A DNA stretch of 64,000 nucleotides from Flavobacterium sp. HJJ (GCF_015351475.1 NZ_JADKPR010000017.1:53026-117025), one strand, 5' to 3'. Shown: positions 16,324 through 25,068, counted from the first letter of the stretch. Numbers and translations are program-made. The notes: generated from the letters alone by a model not told the origin.

Positions 16324-19307
16324 TTAAAGATTAGAAAACACGATATTGATCAGTTTCCTTATTTTGGGTAATTCTGCGTTGTGGTTTGATTAAAGATTAG
16401 AAAACACGATATTATTTCTCGGAAATAGTCTAGTATCTTCATAGTTGTGGTTTGATTAAAGATTAGAAAACACGATATTAAAGCTTCATTTTTATGTTCG
16501 CTTTCATCAGTTGTGGTTTGATTAAAGATTAGAAAACACGATATTTTCAACCACAACCGATTCACTATTGTTTTGTTGTGGTTTGATTAAAGATTAGAAA
16601 ACACGATATTTGATGGTAAAACTTATTGTTTAGATACAGTGTTGTGGTTTGATTAAAGATTAGAAAACACGATATTATTTCCCCTGTCTATTCCCTCAAC
16701 TAATTGTTGTGGTTTGATTAAAGATTAGAAAACACGATATTATTCATTGACAATTGCCAATTAACAGAGCGTTGTGGTTTGATTAAAGATTAGAAAACAC
16801 GATATTTAAGCTTTAGAACTATTAGATTGACGTTTCGTTGTGGTTTGATTAAAGATTAGAAAACACGATATTATCAACTTCGAATCCGTCACGCTGTTCT
16901 GGTTGTGGTTTGATTAAAGATTAGAAAACACGATATTCAAGGTGTTTTAAAGAATACATATTCACATGTTGTGGTTTGATTAAAGATTAGAAAACACGAT
17001 ATTCACTGTCTAGTTAATAGATCTAAATGTCCCGTTGTGGTTTGATTAAAGATTAGAAAACACGATATTTTGCTAATGTAAAAGAAGTAAATGCTGTTAG
17101 TTGTGGTTTGATTAAAGATTAGAAAACACGATATTGTGAAGTTCTAAATGAATCCCAATTGCACCGTTGTGGTTTGATTAAAGATTAGAAAACACGATAT
17201 TACATCTTGATGATGCTTACACAGGAAATACGTTGTGGTTTGATTAAAGATTAGAAAACACGATATTGTACAGTACTAAGACTGTTTGGACTTGTAAGTT
17301 GTGGTTTGATTAAAGATTAGAAAACACGATATTACAAATCAGCAGATGTAATTGTCATTTCACGTTGTGGTTTGATTAAAGATTAGAAAACACGATATTG
17401 TATTGTTTCTAACAGATACATTTTACTGCGTTGTGGTTTGATTAAAGATTAGAAAACACGATATTCTTTTTACTAGATTTAAAACCTGGTAACGGTTGTG
17501 GTTTGATTAAAGATTAGAAAACACGATATTTCCATCTATATAAGCAACTACGAGCAACTTGTTGTGGTTTGATTAAAGATTAGAAAACACGATATTAAAG
17601 ACATTTGGAATGTACCAATTAAGGATGTTGTGGTTTGATTAAAGATTAGAAAACACGATATTGAAGCGGGAAAATTGATAAAACACTTTTTGTTGTGGTT
17701 TGATTAAAGATTAGAAAACACGATATTTTGATTTCAATAATTTCATCATTTCGAAGTGTTGTGGTTTGATTAAAGATTAGAAAACACGATATTTTATTGA
17801 CAGTATCACACTTGCCGGACAGAGTTGTGGTTTGATTAAAGATTAGAAAACACGATATTAGTTACGTCCAAACAATCTAATATCAAATAGTTGTGGTTTG
17901 ATTAAAGATTAGAAAACACGATATTTTCTATCCAATTTATTTTCTCGAATGTACTGTTGTGGTTTGATTAAAGATTAGAAAACACGATATTCTATATGAC
18001 AAAGAAAGAGACAGAATAATAGTTGTGGTTTGATTAAAGATTAGAAAACACGATATTAAGTACCTAGCATACTGGGACATTTATAAAGTTGTGGTTTGAT
18101 TAAAGATTAGAAAACACGATATTGTACTAGGACAAAAAGTAACAGATGAATCTGTTGTGGTTTGATTAAAGATTAGAAAACACGATATTGTAAACGAAGA
18201 AACTATCAACTATGTAACTGTTGTGGTTTGATTAAAGATTAGAAAACACGATATTCGTTTAATAATAACTACAACCTCATAACTTGTTGTGGTTTGATTA
18301 AAGATTAGAAAACACGATATTTTTCAGTTTACCGGCAAGCAGGACCGTTTTGTTGTGGTTTGATTAAAGATTAGAAAACACGATATTGAAGCTACCAAGA
18401 AACAAGAGGCAGCTATGGTTGTGGTTTGATTAAAGATTAGAAAACACGATATTAAAATCTTCAACGCTTACCGTTGTGGTTTGGTTGTGGTTTGATTAAA
18501 GATTAGAAAACACGATATTAACGCTCACGAAGTGTAGTTAATGATTTTTGTTGTGGTTTGATTAAAGATTAGAAAACACGATATTAAGAATAATTGAAGG
18601 ATGCGGAACTTTCCGTTGTGGTTTGATTAAAGATTAGAAAACACGATATTTTCGCAATTTATTTTCAAAACTCATAAAATGTTGTGGTTTGATTAAAGAT
18701 TAGAAAACACGATATTAGCTCGCACCATTGAATTATTGGGAAGGAGTTGTGGTTTGATTAAAGATTAGAAAACACGATATTGAGTATCGTTCAATGTTTC
18801 TAAAAGATCTGGTTGTGGTTTGATTAAAGATTAGAAAACACGATATTAATAATTATTTTAAAGGCAAAACAGATGCGGTTGTGGTTTGATTAAAGATTAG
18901 AAAACACGATATTAGTATGTCGTGCGCTTGCGTCACGCTGTTTGTTGTGGTTTGATTAAAGATTAGAAAACACGATATTTTACACAACCGAATTAGAGGT
19001 AAAACGACTGTTGTGGTTTGATTAAAGATTAGAAAACACGATATTAACCGTGAAATACTTGGAATTGTAGGCACGGTTGTGGTTTGATTAAAGATTAGAA
19101 AACACGATATTAATTCCGTCATGAACCTTTGTCATTAATTGTTGTGGTTTGATTAAAGATTAGAAAACACGATATTCATTTTCTGGCATTGTGTTAGTAT
19201 TTGTGTGTTGTGGTTTGATTAAAGATTAGAAAACACGATATTGTGAGCAAACACGTTTCCGACGTGGTCTAGTTGTGGTTTGATTAAAGATTAGAAAACA
19301 CGATATT
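16312..19307 (+). CRISPR. type II-C CRISPR array, 46 repeats and 45 spacers
   Basis: The 36-bp repeat begins GTTGTGGTTTGATTAAAG and ends ATTAGAAAACACGATATT. I count 46 copies, all identical as read, including both terminal ones, and 45 spacers: ten of 29 bp (4, 6, 7, 9, 18, 21, 35, 37, 43, 45) and the others 30 bp. The plus strand is the crRNA strand: the repeat 5' part pairs with the tracrRNA anti-repeat, and a strong plus-strand terminator follows the last repeat. Spacer 33 (18454-18483) ends in the first 11 bases of the repeat. No spacer repeats exactly. No match of a spacer elsewhere in the window was seen by eye. Confidence 0.99.
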
Positions 19308-19358
19308 AGTTGGTTTGTTTCCTTCTGATAATCATGTGATTAAATTGAAATATCGTAT

Positions 19359-19409
19359 AAAAAAATGCTTCTTTTTTGGATTGATAACCCAGGATTGAAG
19401 CATTTTTTT
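19359..19409 (+). terminator. intrinsic terminator after the CRISPR array
   Basis: AAAAAAATGCTTC (19359-19371) pairs with GAAGCATTTTTTT (19397-19409), a perfect 13-bp stem ending in seven T. It lies 51 bp after the last repeat and would end the pre-crRNA transcript before the transposase gene. Confidence 0.9.
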
Positions 19410-19470
19410 ATTTGTAATAATTTGGATTTCAATATTTTTATAATGAGAATTATAGTTGGATTCGGTGAAG

Positions 19471-19510
19471 GGACAGGTCGCGACCTGCCCGTACGAGTGG
19501 CCTGTCCGTA
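19471..19510. repeat. REP palindrome pair upstream of the RAYT gene
   Basis: GGACAGGTCGCGACCTGCCC contains the 14-bp perfect palindrome CAGGTCGCGACCTG (19474-19487), followed by CGTAC. A second REP end, GGCCTGTCCGTA, lies at 19499-19510. These are G+C-rich islands in A+T-rich DNA and match the REP copies inside the downstream gene. Confidence 0.88.
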
Positions 19511-19555
19511 TTTGTGGTGGCATGAAGATTGTTGTAATGTATAAATAGATTGTTT

Positions 19556-20170
19556 ATGAAAAATAGAAAAAGAAATAGAATGCAAGGATTTGATTATTCC
19601 ACTGATAATTTATATTTCGTTACGATTTGTGTTAAGGATAGGGTTTGTTGTTTGGGGGCGGTGGTTGATGTAGGGGCAGGTCGCGACCTGTCTGTACCGA
19701 ATATCAATGAATTGGATATTATAATGAATTCGGATGAATTTATAAAAAAGATGGAATTAAATGAATTCGGGAAAATTGTAAAGAATCAGATAGAATGGCT
19801 GGCCGAGCAATATAAATATGTTGATGTCCATAATTTTGTGATAATGCCCAATCATGTTCATATGGTTATTGAAATTGATAAAAAGAAATTGACGGTAGGG
19901 ACAGGTCGCGATAAAATAAAGGAAGGGACAGCTCGCAAGCTGTCCGTACAGGATAATGAAATAAAAATAAAATCATTGTCAAGTTTGATTGGTGCCTTTA
20001 AAACAACATCGTCAAAAATGATGCATCATGCTGGTTTTGCAGATTTTGCCTGGCAAAGATCTTTTCATGATCACATTATTCGAAATGAGAGATCTTATCA
20101 AAATATAAGTAATTACATTGATTTGAATCCTGAAAAATGGATGGCAGATACTTTTTTTGAGAAGCATTAA
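19556..20170 (+). CDS. REP-associated tyrosine transposase (RAYT, IS200/Y1-like)
   Basis: 204 aa from ATG 19556; an upstream in-frame TTG at 19550 is less likely. RNRMQGFDYSTDNLYFVTICVKDR is the typical start. MPNHVHMVIEID carries the HUH pair, and WQRSFHDHIIRNERSYQNISNYIDLNPEKW includes the candidate catalytic Tyr in the helix before the end. RAYTs are single-domain Y1 HUH endonucleases thought to spread REP palindromes. Two insertions relative to the usual frame, VGAGRDLSVP (about 41-50) and VGTGRDKIKEGTARKLSVQ (about 114-132), are encoded by REP sequence. The stop codon overlaps the cas2 stop tail to tail by 3 bases (TTAA). Confidence 0.92.
   Translation: MKNRKRNRMQGFDYSTDNLYFVTICVKDRVCCLGAVVDVGAGRDLSVPNINELDIIMNSDEFIKKMELNEFGKIVKNQIEWLAEQYKYVDVHNFVIMPNHVHMVIEIDKKKLTVGTGRDKIKEGTARKLSVQDNEIKIKSLSSLIGAFKTTSSKMMHHAGFADFAWQRSFHDHIIRNERSYQNISNYIDLNPEKWMADTFFEKH
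19673..19697. repeat. REP palindrome inside the RAYT reading frame, copy 1
   Basis: GGGGCAGGTCGCGACCTGTC, followed by TGTAC, contains the same 14-bp palindrome CAGGTCGCGACCTG at 19677-19690. It is translated in frame as GAGRDLSVP. Confidence 0.88.
19898..19949. repeat. REP half-copy and full copy inside the RAYT reading frame
   Basis: GGGACAGGTCGCG (19898-19910) is a left half of the REP. GGGACAGCTCGCAAGCTGTC, followed by CGTAC (19925-19949), is a full variant with an 8-bp stem GGACAGCT/AGCTGTCC around the loop CGCA. Both keep the frame open. Confidence 0.85.
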
Positions 20171-20496
20171 AACAATTCCAATTGTGTGGGCTGAGGTTCT
20201 TTGGGAATTTCGGCTTTGCCCCAAAAATTCTGGATATTGCCAAATTGCTTATCGGTAATTCGTAAAACACTCACTTTTCCTAAAGGAGGTAAAAGTTTGT
20301 GAATGCGTTTTTCATGTACATCGGCACTTTCACTGCTGGCACAATGACGGACATACACAGAATATTGCATCATGGAGAATCCATCTTTTAAAAGATTATT
20401 CCTAAATCCAGAAGCATTCCTACGGTCTTTTTTGGTTTCCGTAGGTAAATCAAAAAATACGAACAGCCACATTATTCGGTATCCGTTGAGTTCCAT
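20167..20496 (-). CDS. cas2: CRISPR-associated endoribonuclease-fold integration protein Cas2
   Basis: 109 aa. WLFVFFDLPTETKKDRRNASGFRNNLLKDGFSMMQYSVYVRHC is the ferredoxin-like Cas2 core of type II systems, with the strand-1 Asp in FFDLP. Cas2 bridges two Cas1 dimers in the spacer-integration complex. The gene starts inside cas1 (25-bp overlap), so the two are translated as a pair. It is antisense to cas9 and the array. Confidence 0.95.
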   Translation of the reverse strand: MELNGYRIMWLFVFFDLPTETKKDRRNASGFRNNLLKDGFSMMQYSVYVRHCASSESADVHEKRIHKLLPPLGKVSVLRITDKQFGNIQNFWGKAEIPKEPQPTQLELF

Positions 20497-21386
20497 AATT
20501 TAGGATATTTTATTTTTTTTCTGTTGCCCGTAAAACATTGCTGTAAGGAACTGGCTGTTTTTTGCAATCCAACCATTAAAGGGCTTTTCTCTTCTTTGAA
20601 ATAAACTGTCCGTGTAAGAATCTGCAATAGTTCGGATTTAAGTAAAGTGTTTAATTCCTGTTCATCATAGCACTGCATGATTTGGAACACTTTTTCGTCT
20701 ACTATTGGCCTAAAGGGCTCCATAATATCATCTGCCAGAGCAAAGGCATTGTATTTGCTTTTATGGTGAATGCCGAGCGTGTTGAGCAGGCCGCTTCCTG
20801 AAACCGCTCTTGCAGTGGCCGCTCTCAATATGGCGTAACCATAATTTAGAAAATTGTTAGGGTAATCTCCAAAGCGTTCTCTTTTGATGCCTTCTTTTTC
20901 CTGATTTGGAAATGGAAAATATTTCCAATAATGCTGAGCAGCAACTCCTTCCATATTACTGGTGTCACCACTCAAAACTTTGGTGGCCAGATAATCAAAT
21001 TGATTTTTATTTTTGGTTAATCTTTCCAGTAATTCTCCTTGATTTTTTATTTTTTCGATTATGGTCTGCTGCCACAATTGTTTTTTTAGAGGAACAGTAG
21101 CTTCGATTTGATTTTTGAATATTTCCTGCTGTATATGATGGCTGTTGAGGTTCAGGAACATGCCATTGGGCAAGTGATTATTGGAACAGATAATGACGGC
21201 TGTATTGTTTTCAATCATCAGGTTCATAGCTGGAATACTCAAATAAATTTCAGGATTGTCAAGAACAAGAAACCCTATATCTTCTATTGGAACTGAACTT
21301 TCTCTTACTTCAGATTTAATAATCAGCTGCAGATTTTTGGTGCTGATTGAAGATTTGTTTTCGACAAGAATAGTTCTTTTTAGCAT
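20472..21386 (-). CDS. cas1: CRISPR-associated integrase Cas1, type II-C
   Basis: 304 aa. The N-terminal beta domain (about 1-75) is followed by the helical domain. Catalytic residues are conserved: Glu146 in NMEGVAAQHYW, His207/His208 in LGIHHKSKYNAFALADD, and the acidic group DDIMEPFRP (219-227). It integrates protospacers at the leader-repeat junction together with Cas2. The start codon faces a 179-bp non-coding stretch holding a 7+7-bp palindrome. Orientation is opposite to cas9, which is unusual for type II-C. Confidence 0.97.
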   Translation of the reverse strand: MLKRTILVENKSSISTKNLQLIIKSEVRESSVPIEDIGFLVLDNPEIYLSIPAMNLMIENNTAVIICSNNHLPNGMFLNLNSHHIQQEIFKNQIEATVPLKKQLWQQTIIEKIKNQGELLERLTKNKNQFDYLATKVLSGDTSNMEGVAAQHYWKYFPFPNQEKEGIKRERFGDYPNNFLNYGYAILRAATARAVSGSGLLNTLGIHHKSKYNAFALADDIMEPFRPIVDEKVFQIMQCYDEQELNTLLKSELLQILTRTVYFKEEKSPLMVGLQKTASSLQQCFTGNRKKIKYPKLWNSTDTE

Positions 21387-21454
21387 GATTTTAATTTTTT
21401 AAATTAAATACCTAAAATATTCACATAAATTAACGGAGTTTTTAAATGACTGTA

Positions 21455-21470
21455 TTACGGTAAACCGTAA
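21455..21470. promoter_or_regulatory. palindrome upstream of cas1
   Basis: TTACGGT-AA-ACCGTAA has 7-bp perfect arms and lies 69 bp before the cas1 start codon. The half-site context AAACCGTAAAT recurs at 12213-12223, between the tracrRNA promoter and cas9. It is a candidate site for one regulator of both cas modules. Confidence 0.4.
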
Positions 21471-21502
21471 ATGAAGAGATTCAGAGGTAATGTTTTTACG
21501 CA

Positions 21503-21539
21503 CAAAGCCCTCAAAAGGAAAATCCTTCTGAGGGCTTTG
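21503..21539 (-). terminator. intrinsic terminator of the aroE operon
   Basis: CAAAGCCCTCA and TGAGGGCTTTG form an 11-bp perfect stem, with AAGGA/TCCTT pairing further inside. It lies 27 bp past the aroE stop on the minus strand. Confidence 0.8.
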
Positions 21540-21565
21540 AGGTATTGTGTTTAAAAAGTATTTTT

Positions 21566-22315
21566 CTATTTATTCCATATCTTCCAGGCTTTTTCTGCTT
21601 GAAAAATAAGCATGTCCAAACCATTTTTAATCTGTGCGCCCTGAGTTTTTGCTTTACTTAGAAATTGTGTTTCAGCAGGATTGTAAATCAAATCGTAGGC
21701 AATATGTTTCTCTGTGAAGTATTCGTAGGGAATAAGCGGAAATAAATCCACATTTGGACTTGTTCCTACTGGAGTACAGTTGATGATAATCTGGTAGTTA
21801 TCAAACGTAGTAGCATTGATAAGGCTGTAATCGATACAGTTTTCTTTGTCCCCGCGGGAAACAAATGTATAAGTGATATCCAATTGGTCTAAAGCAAAGG
21901 CAACTCCTTTTGAAGCGCCGCCGGTTCCCAGAATCAATGCTTTTTTGTGATGTGGCTGTAATAATGGTTCAAGAGATTTTTGGAAACCGTAATAATCGGT
22001 GTTGTAGCCTTTTAATTTTCCTTTTTTGGTAAATTTTATGGTGTTTACAGCCCCAATTTCGACTGCGTTTTTAGATAATTTGTCTAAAAAAGGAATCACG
22101 GATTCTTTATAAGGAATAGTGACATTCAATCCGTTAAGGTTATTGTTGTTTTTTATTAATTCGGTAAACTCATTGATTTCCTGTATGTCAAAATTTTCAT
22201 AGGTACAGCCTTCAAAATGTTCCTTGCTGAATTTTTCTGTAAAATATCCTTTTGAAAAGGAATAGCTGATATTGCGGCCTAATAAACCAAATCGTCTCCT
22301 TAAAACTTCAGTCAT
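21566..22315 (-). CDS. aroE: shikimate dehydrogenase
   Basis: 249 aa. The N-terminal substrate domain has FGLLGRNISYSFSKGYF (shikimate-binding Ser pair) and LNGLNVTIPYKESVIPFLD with catalytic Lys and Asp. The NADP-binding part has ALILGTGGASKGVAFAL. NGLDMLIFQAEKAWKIW is the family's C-terminal signature. It reduces 3-dehydroshikimate to shikimate for aromatic amino-acid synthesis. Its ATG overlaps the stop of the TPR gene (TAATG), indicating translational coupling. Confidence 0.95.
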   Translation of the reverse strand: MTEVLRRRFGLLGRNISYSFSKGYFTEKFSKEHFEGCTYENFDIQEINEFTELIKNNNNLNGLNVTIPYKESVIPFLDKLSKNAVEIGAVNTIKFTKKGKLKGYNTDYYGFQKSLEPLLQPHHKKALILGTGGASKGVAFALDQLDITYTFVSRGDKENCIDYSLINATTFDNYQIIINCTPVGTSPNVDLFPLIPYEYFTEKHIAYDLIYNPAETQFLSKAKTQGAQIKNGLDMLIFQAEKAWKIWNK

Positions 22316-23712
22316 TATTGTTTTTTATGTTTGTCAATATAATTTCGTACCATTTTTTTCTCCCAAACCACAGGGAATAAATCTTCTAACAGGATGTAAT
22401 TGTCATAATTCAGACGCAAAGCATTACTTAAATGAAATTTAGCTTTGATATTGTCTGAAAGCATAAAATACAATCCAGCCAAACGGTATTCGACTTCGTT
22501 TTCTTCAGGAAAATATTCTGAAGCCTGCAGTAATGTTTGTATTGCACTTTCAAATTCTCCTAAAAACTGTAAAATGTCAACCCAAAACAGCCAAGTGTCG
22601 AGCTGATAATCTCCAAATTCTACTGCTTTTCGATAGCCAAATTCAGCTTCTTCAAAAAAGTTCATCTGCTTGTTGATAGCGGCAAAACGTTTCCAGTATA
22701 ATTTGTTCTGATTATCAATTGCTAATGCTTTATTGACAAAAAATAATGCTTTTTGGAAGTTTTTCTGGCGTACATAAAAATCAGTAATGGCAATCCAGCC
22801 TTTGTCTAAAAGAGGATCTTCATGTACAGTTTTGTTATAATATTTCAAGGCTAGAACTTTATTGCCTAATCTTTCGTAGCATTTTCCTATTCGAAGCAAA
22901 GCATATGAAGTGGCGTCGTCCAGTTCCAATGTTCTGTTGTAGCTTTCAATGGCTTCTTCATATTTCTTTAGACGTTCCAGTGCTTTTGCTTTTTCCATAA
23001 AAGCACCTAGAAATTCTTCATCAATAAGAGTCGCGTATTCAAATGCATGAATAGCACTTTCATATTCCTTCACGCCATAAAACAAGCGGCCTAATTGATG
23101 CCAGGCAATCTCGCTGTAAGGATTTTTGTTGATGTATTTATTCAGATAGGCAATTGCTTCCTGATTTTGATCTAAAAATTCAAAACAATATACCACATTA
23201 TATAATGCCGATTGATCTTCAAAATCTTCTTCGAGACATTTAATGAAGCTGTCTTTGGCAAGTTCAAGATTATCCATAAAAAGATATTCCATTCCCATTA
23301 AGTTGTACACATCAGCATAGTCATCTGTATATTTCAATGCTATTTTGAGCATTTCTACGGCTTTTTCATGCTGATCTCTTTTGGAACAGATATTGGCTTT
23401 CTGAATATAAATTTCTTCGTTTGTTGGTTCGATAGCATACAGCTCATTCAATAGCTTTTCGGCCATTTCGAGTTTATCATCATAAATCAGCATTTCTACC
23501 TGGACTAATTTAAGGCCACTGGATCTTGGGTGCTGTTCCAGTGCTAATTTTAAAGCTTTTTTGGCCAATGCAGACTTGCCCATATCGAGATAATGAAGAA
23601 TGATTTCTTCAAATTCTTCGGAGTCAAAAAAGAGCACTTTGTTGGTTTTCAACATAGACTCAAATTTGGATAGGGATAAGTTATAATCTTCTTCTTCGTT
23701 GCTTAATTGCAT
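22315..23712 (-). CDS. tetratricopeptide-repeat protein
   Basis: 465 aa almost entirely of TPR units of 34 residues (for example YADVYNLMGMEYLFMDNLELAKDSFIKCLEED, SEIAWHQLGRLFYGVKEYESAIHAFEYATLID and SYALLRIGKCYERLGNKVLALKYYNKTVHED). I count about ten. There is no signal peptide, so it is probably a cytoplasmic scaffold. It is coupled to aroE by a one-base overlap, but nothing indicates a direct link to aromatic synthesis. Confidence 0.9.
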   Translation of the reverse strand: MQLSNEEEDYNLSLSKFESMLKTNKVLFFDSEEFEEIILHYLDMGKSALAKKALKLALEQHPRSSGLKLVQVEMLIYDDKLEMAEKLLNELYAIEPTNEEIYIQKANICSKRDQHEKAVEMLKIALKYTDDYADVYNLMGMEYLFMDNLELAKDSFIKCLEEDFEDQSALYNVVYCFEFLDQNQEAIAYLNKYINKNPYSEIAWHQLGRLFYGVKEYESAIHAFEYATLIDEEFLGAFMEKAKALERLKKYEEAIESYNRTLELDDATSYALLRIGKCYERLGNKVLALKYYNKTVHEDPLLDKGWIAITDFYVRQKNFQKALFFVNKALAIDNQNKLYWKRFAAINKQMNFFEEAEFGYRKAVEFGDYQLDTWLFWVDILQFLGEFESAIQTLLQASEYFPEENEVEYRLAGLYFMLSDNIKAKFHLSNALRLNYDNYILLEDLFPVVWEKKMVRNYIDKHKKQ

Positions 23713-23886
23713 ACTGTGTGTTTTTAAATTATCCTAAATTAAAATTAAGGAAACGTATTGTTGAAAAGAGGAAGGATTCTATTTGTTGTGAACAATTTAA
23801 TTAACAGGTTTTTCAATGGCAATATCAAAAGTCAAATTCAAAAGTCAATGTCAAACCTTAAATATTTATTTTTTAAATTTAAATTC

Positions 23887-25068
23887 TTAAATCATCATTT
23901 CGTTCATCACTTCAAGAATTATTGCACAGCCTTCTCGAATTTCTTCTTCGGAAATGGTCAGTGGCGGTGTTATTCGAATTGCGCATCCTTCAAAAAGAAG
24001 CCAAAATAGAATCAAACCTCTGTCCTGACATTTTAATATCACTTCATTTGTGATGTCTGCACTCTCCGTCATGGCAGCAAGCATCAATCCTCTTCCTCTT
24101 ATTTCTTTAATCAAAGGATGTACCAAAAGCTTTCTGAAGAGATTTTCTTTCTCTAAAGTATCTGTAATGATTGAGGTTTCAGTTAATTCTTTCAAAGTAG
24201 CCAGACATGCTGACGCAATGACAGGATGACCTCCAAAGGTTGTAATGTGACCCAATTTCGGGTTTTCAGTCAATAAATCCATCATTGCCGATGAAGCGGT
24301 AAAAGCACCAACTGGCATGCCGCCACCCATTCCTTTTCCCATGACTACAATATCTGGGACTACATCATAGTTTTGAAATCCAAAAAGAGCACCTGTTCTG
24401 CCAAATCCCGGCTGGATTTCGTCTAATATCATTAAAGCTCCTACTTCTTCGCATCGCGCTTTTACTTTCTTTAAAAAATCGTTATGAGGCTCAATAAAAC
24501 CAGCTCCTCCTTGGATAGTTTCGAGTAAGATTCCTGCTGTTTTATTGGTGATTTTTTGTAAATCGGCTTCATTATTGAATGTTATAAAATCGATGTCGGG
24601 AAGCAGTGGGCGAAAAGCCTGCTTGCGTTCTTCAAATCCCATTACACTCATCGATCCCATGGTGTTTCCATGATAGGCATTATGACATGAAATGAGCTGG
24701 CTTCTTCCTGTTACTCTTTTTGCAAGTTTTAATGCGCCTTCTATTGCTTCGGTTCCTGAGTTGACCAGATAAGTTTTGTCTAAAGGAGCAGGGAGGAGAG
24801 AGGCCATCAATTTGCAGTATTCTACTGCGGGACTTTGTGAATATTCGCCATAAACCATAACATGCGAATATTTATCCAACTGGTCTTTTATAGCGTCATT
24901 TACTCTTTTGTTCTGATGGCCAAGCGTACAGGCCGAAACTCCTGCGACAAAATCCAGATATTTTTTATTATTTGTGTCAAAAATATAGGAACCAATGGCA
25001 TGCGATACTTCCATACCCAATGGATATGGCGAAGTTTGTGCTTGGTATTTTATAAAATCCGGATTCAC
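23887..25068 (-). CDS. class III aminotransferase (acetylornithine/4-aminobutyrate type)
   Basis: 393 aa PLP enzyme. NSGTEAIEGALKLAKRVTGR (phosphate-binding), AYHGNTMGSMSVMG, LMILDEIQPGFGRTGALFGFQ (Asp contacting the PLP nitrogen) and PDIVVMGKGMGGGMPVGAF (Schiff-base Lys) are all present, followed by TTFGGHPVIASA. Flavobacteria often carry this enzyme beside ostA-like genes. The amino donor cannot be told from sequence alone, so no symbol is given. Confidence 0.9.
   Translation of the reverse strand: MNPDFIKYQAQTSPYPLGMEVSHAIGSYIFDTNNKKYLDFVAGVSACTLGHQNKRVNDAIKDQLDKYSHVMVYGEYSQSPAVEYCKLMASLLPAPLDKTYLVNSGTEAIEGALKLAKRVTGRSQLISCHNAYHGNTMGSMSVMGFEERKQAFRPLLPDIDFITFNNEADLQKITNKTAGILLETIQGGAGFIEPHNDFLKKVKARCEEVGALMILDEIQPGFGRTGALFGFQNYDVVPDIVVMGKGMGGGMPVGAFTASSAMMDLLTENPKLGHITTFGGHPVIASACLATLKELTETSIITDTLEKENLFRKLLVHPLIKEIRGRGLMLAAMTESADITNEVILKCQDRGLILFWLLFEGCAIRITPPLTISEEEIREGCAIILEVMNEMMI

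Noticed and set aside
16546..16574. Spacer 4 contains TCAACCACAAC, close to the reverse complement of the repeat start
   Set aside because: One base is missing relative to the true anti-repeat and the match is short; probably chance, unlike spacer 33.
16359..19122. Minus-strand open frames with repeated ISCFLIFNQTTT peptides
   Set aside because: They are translations of the CRISPR repeat on the opposite strand; no start signals and no independent coding character.
19332..19585. Minus-strand frames containing GQVATCP-like peptides
   Set aside because: They are shadows of the REP palindromes upstream of the RAYT gene.
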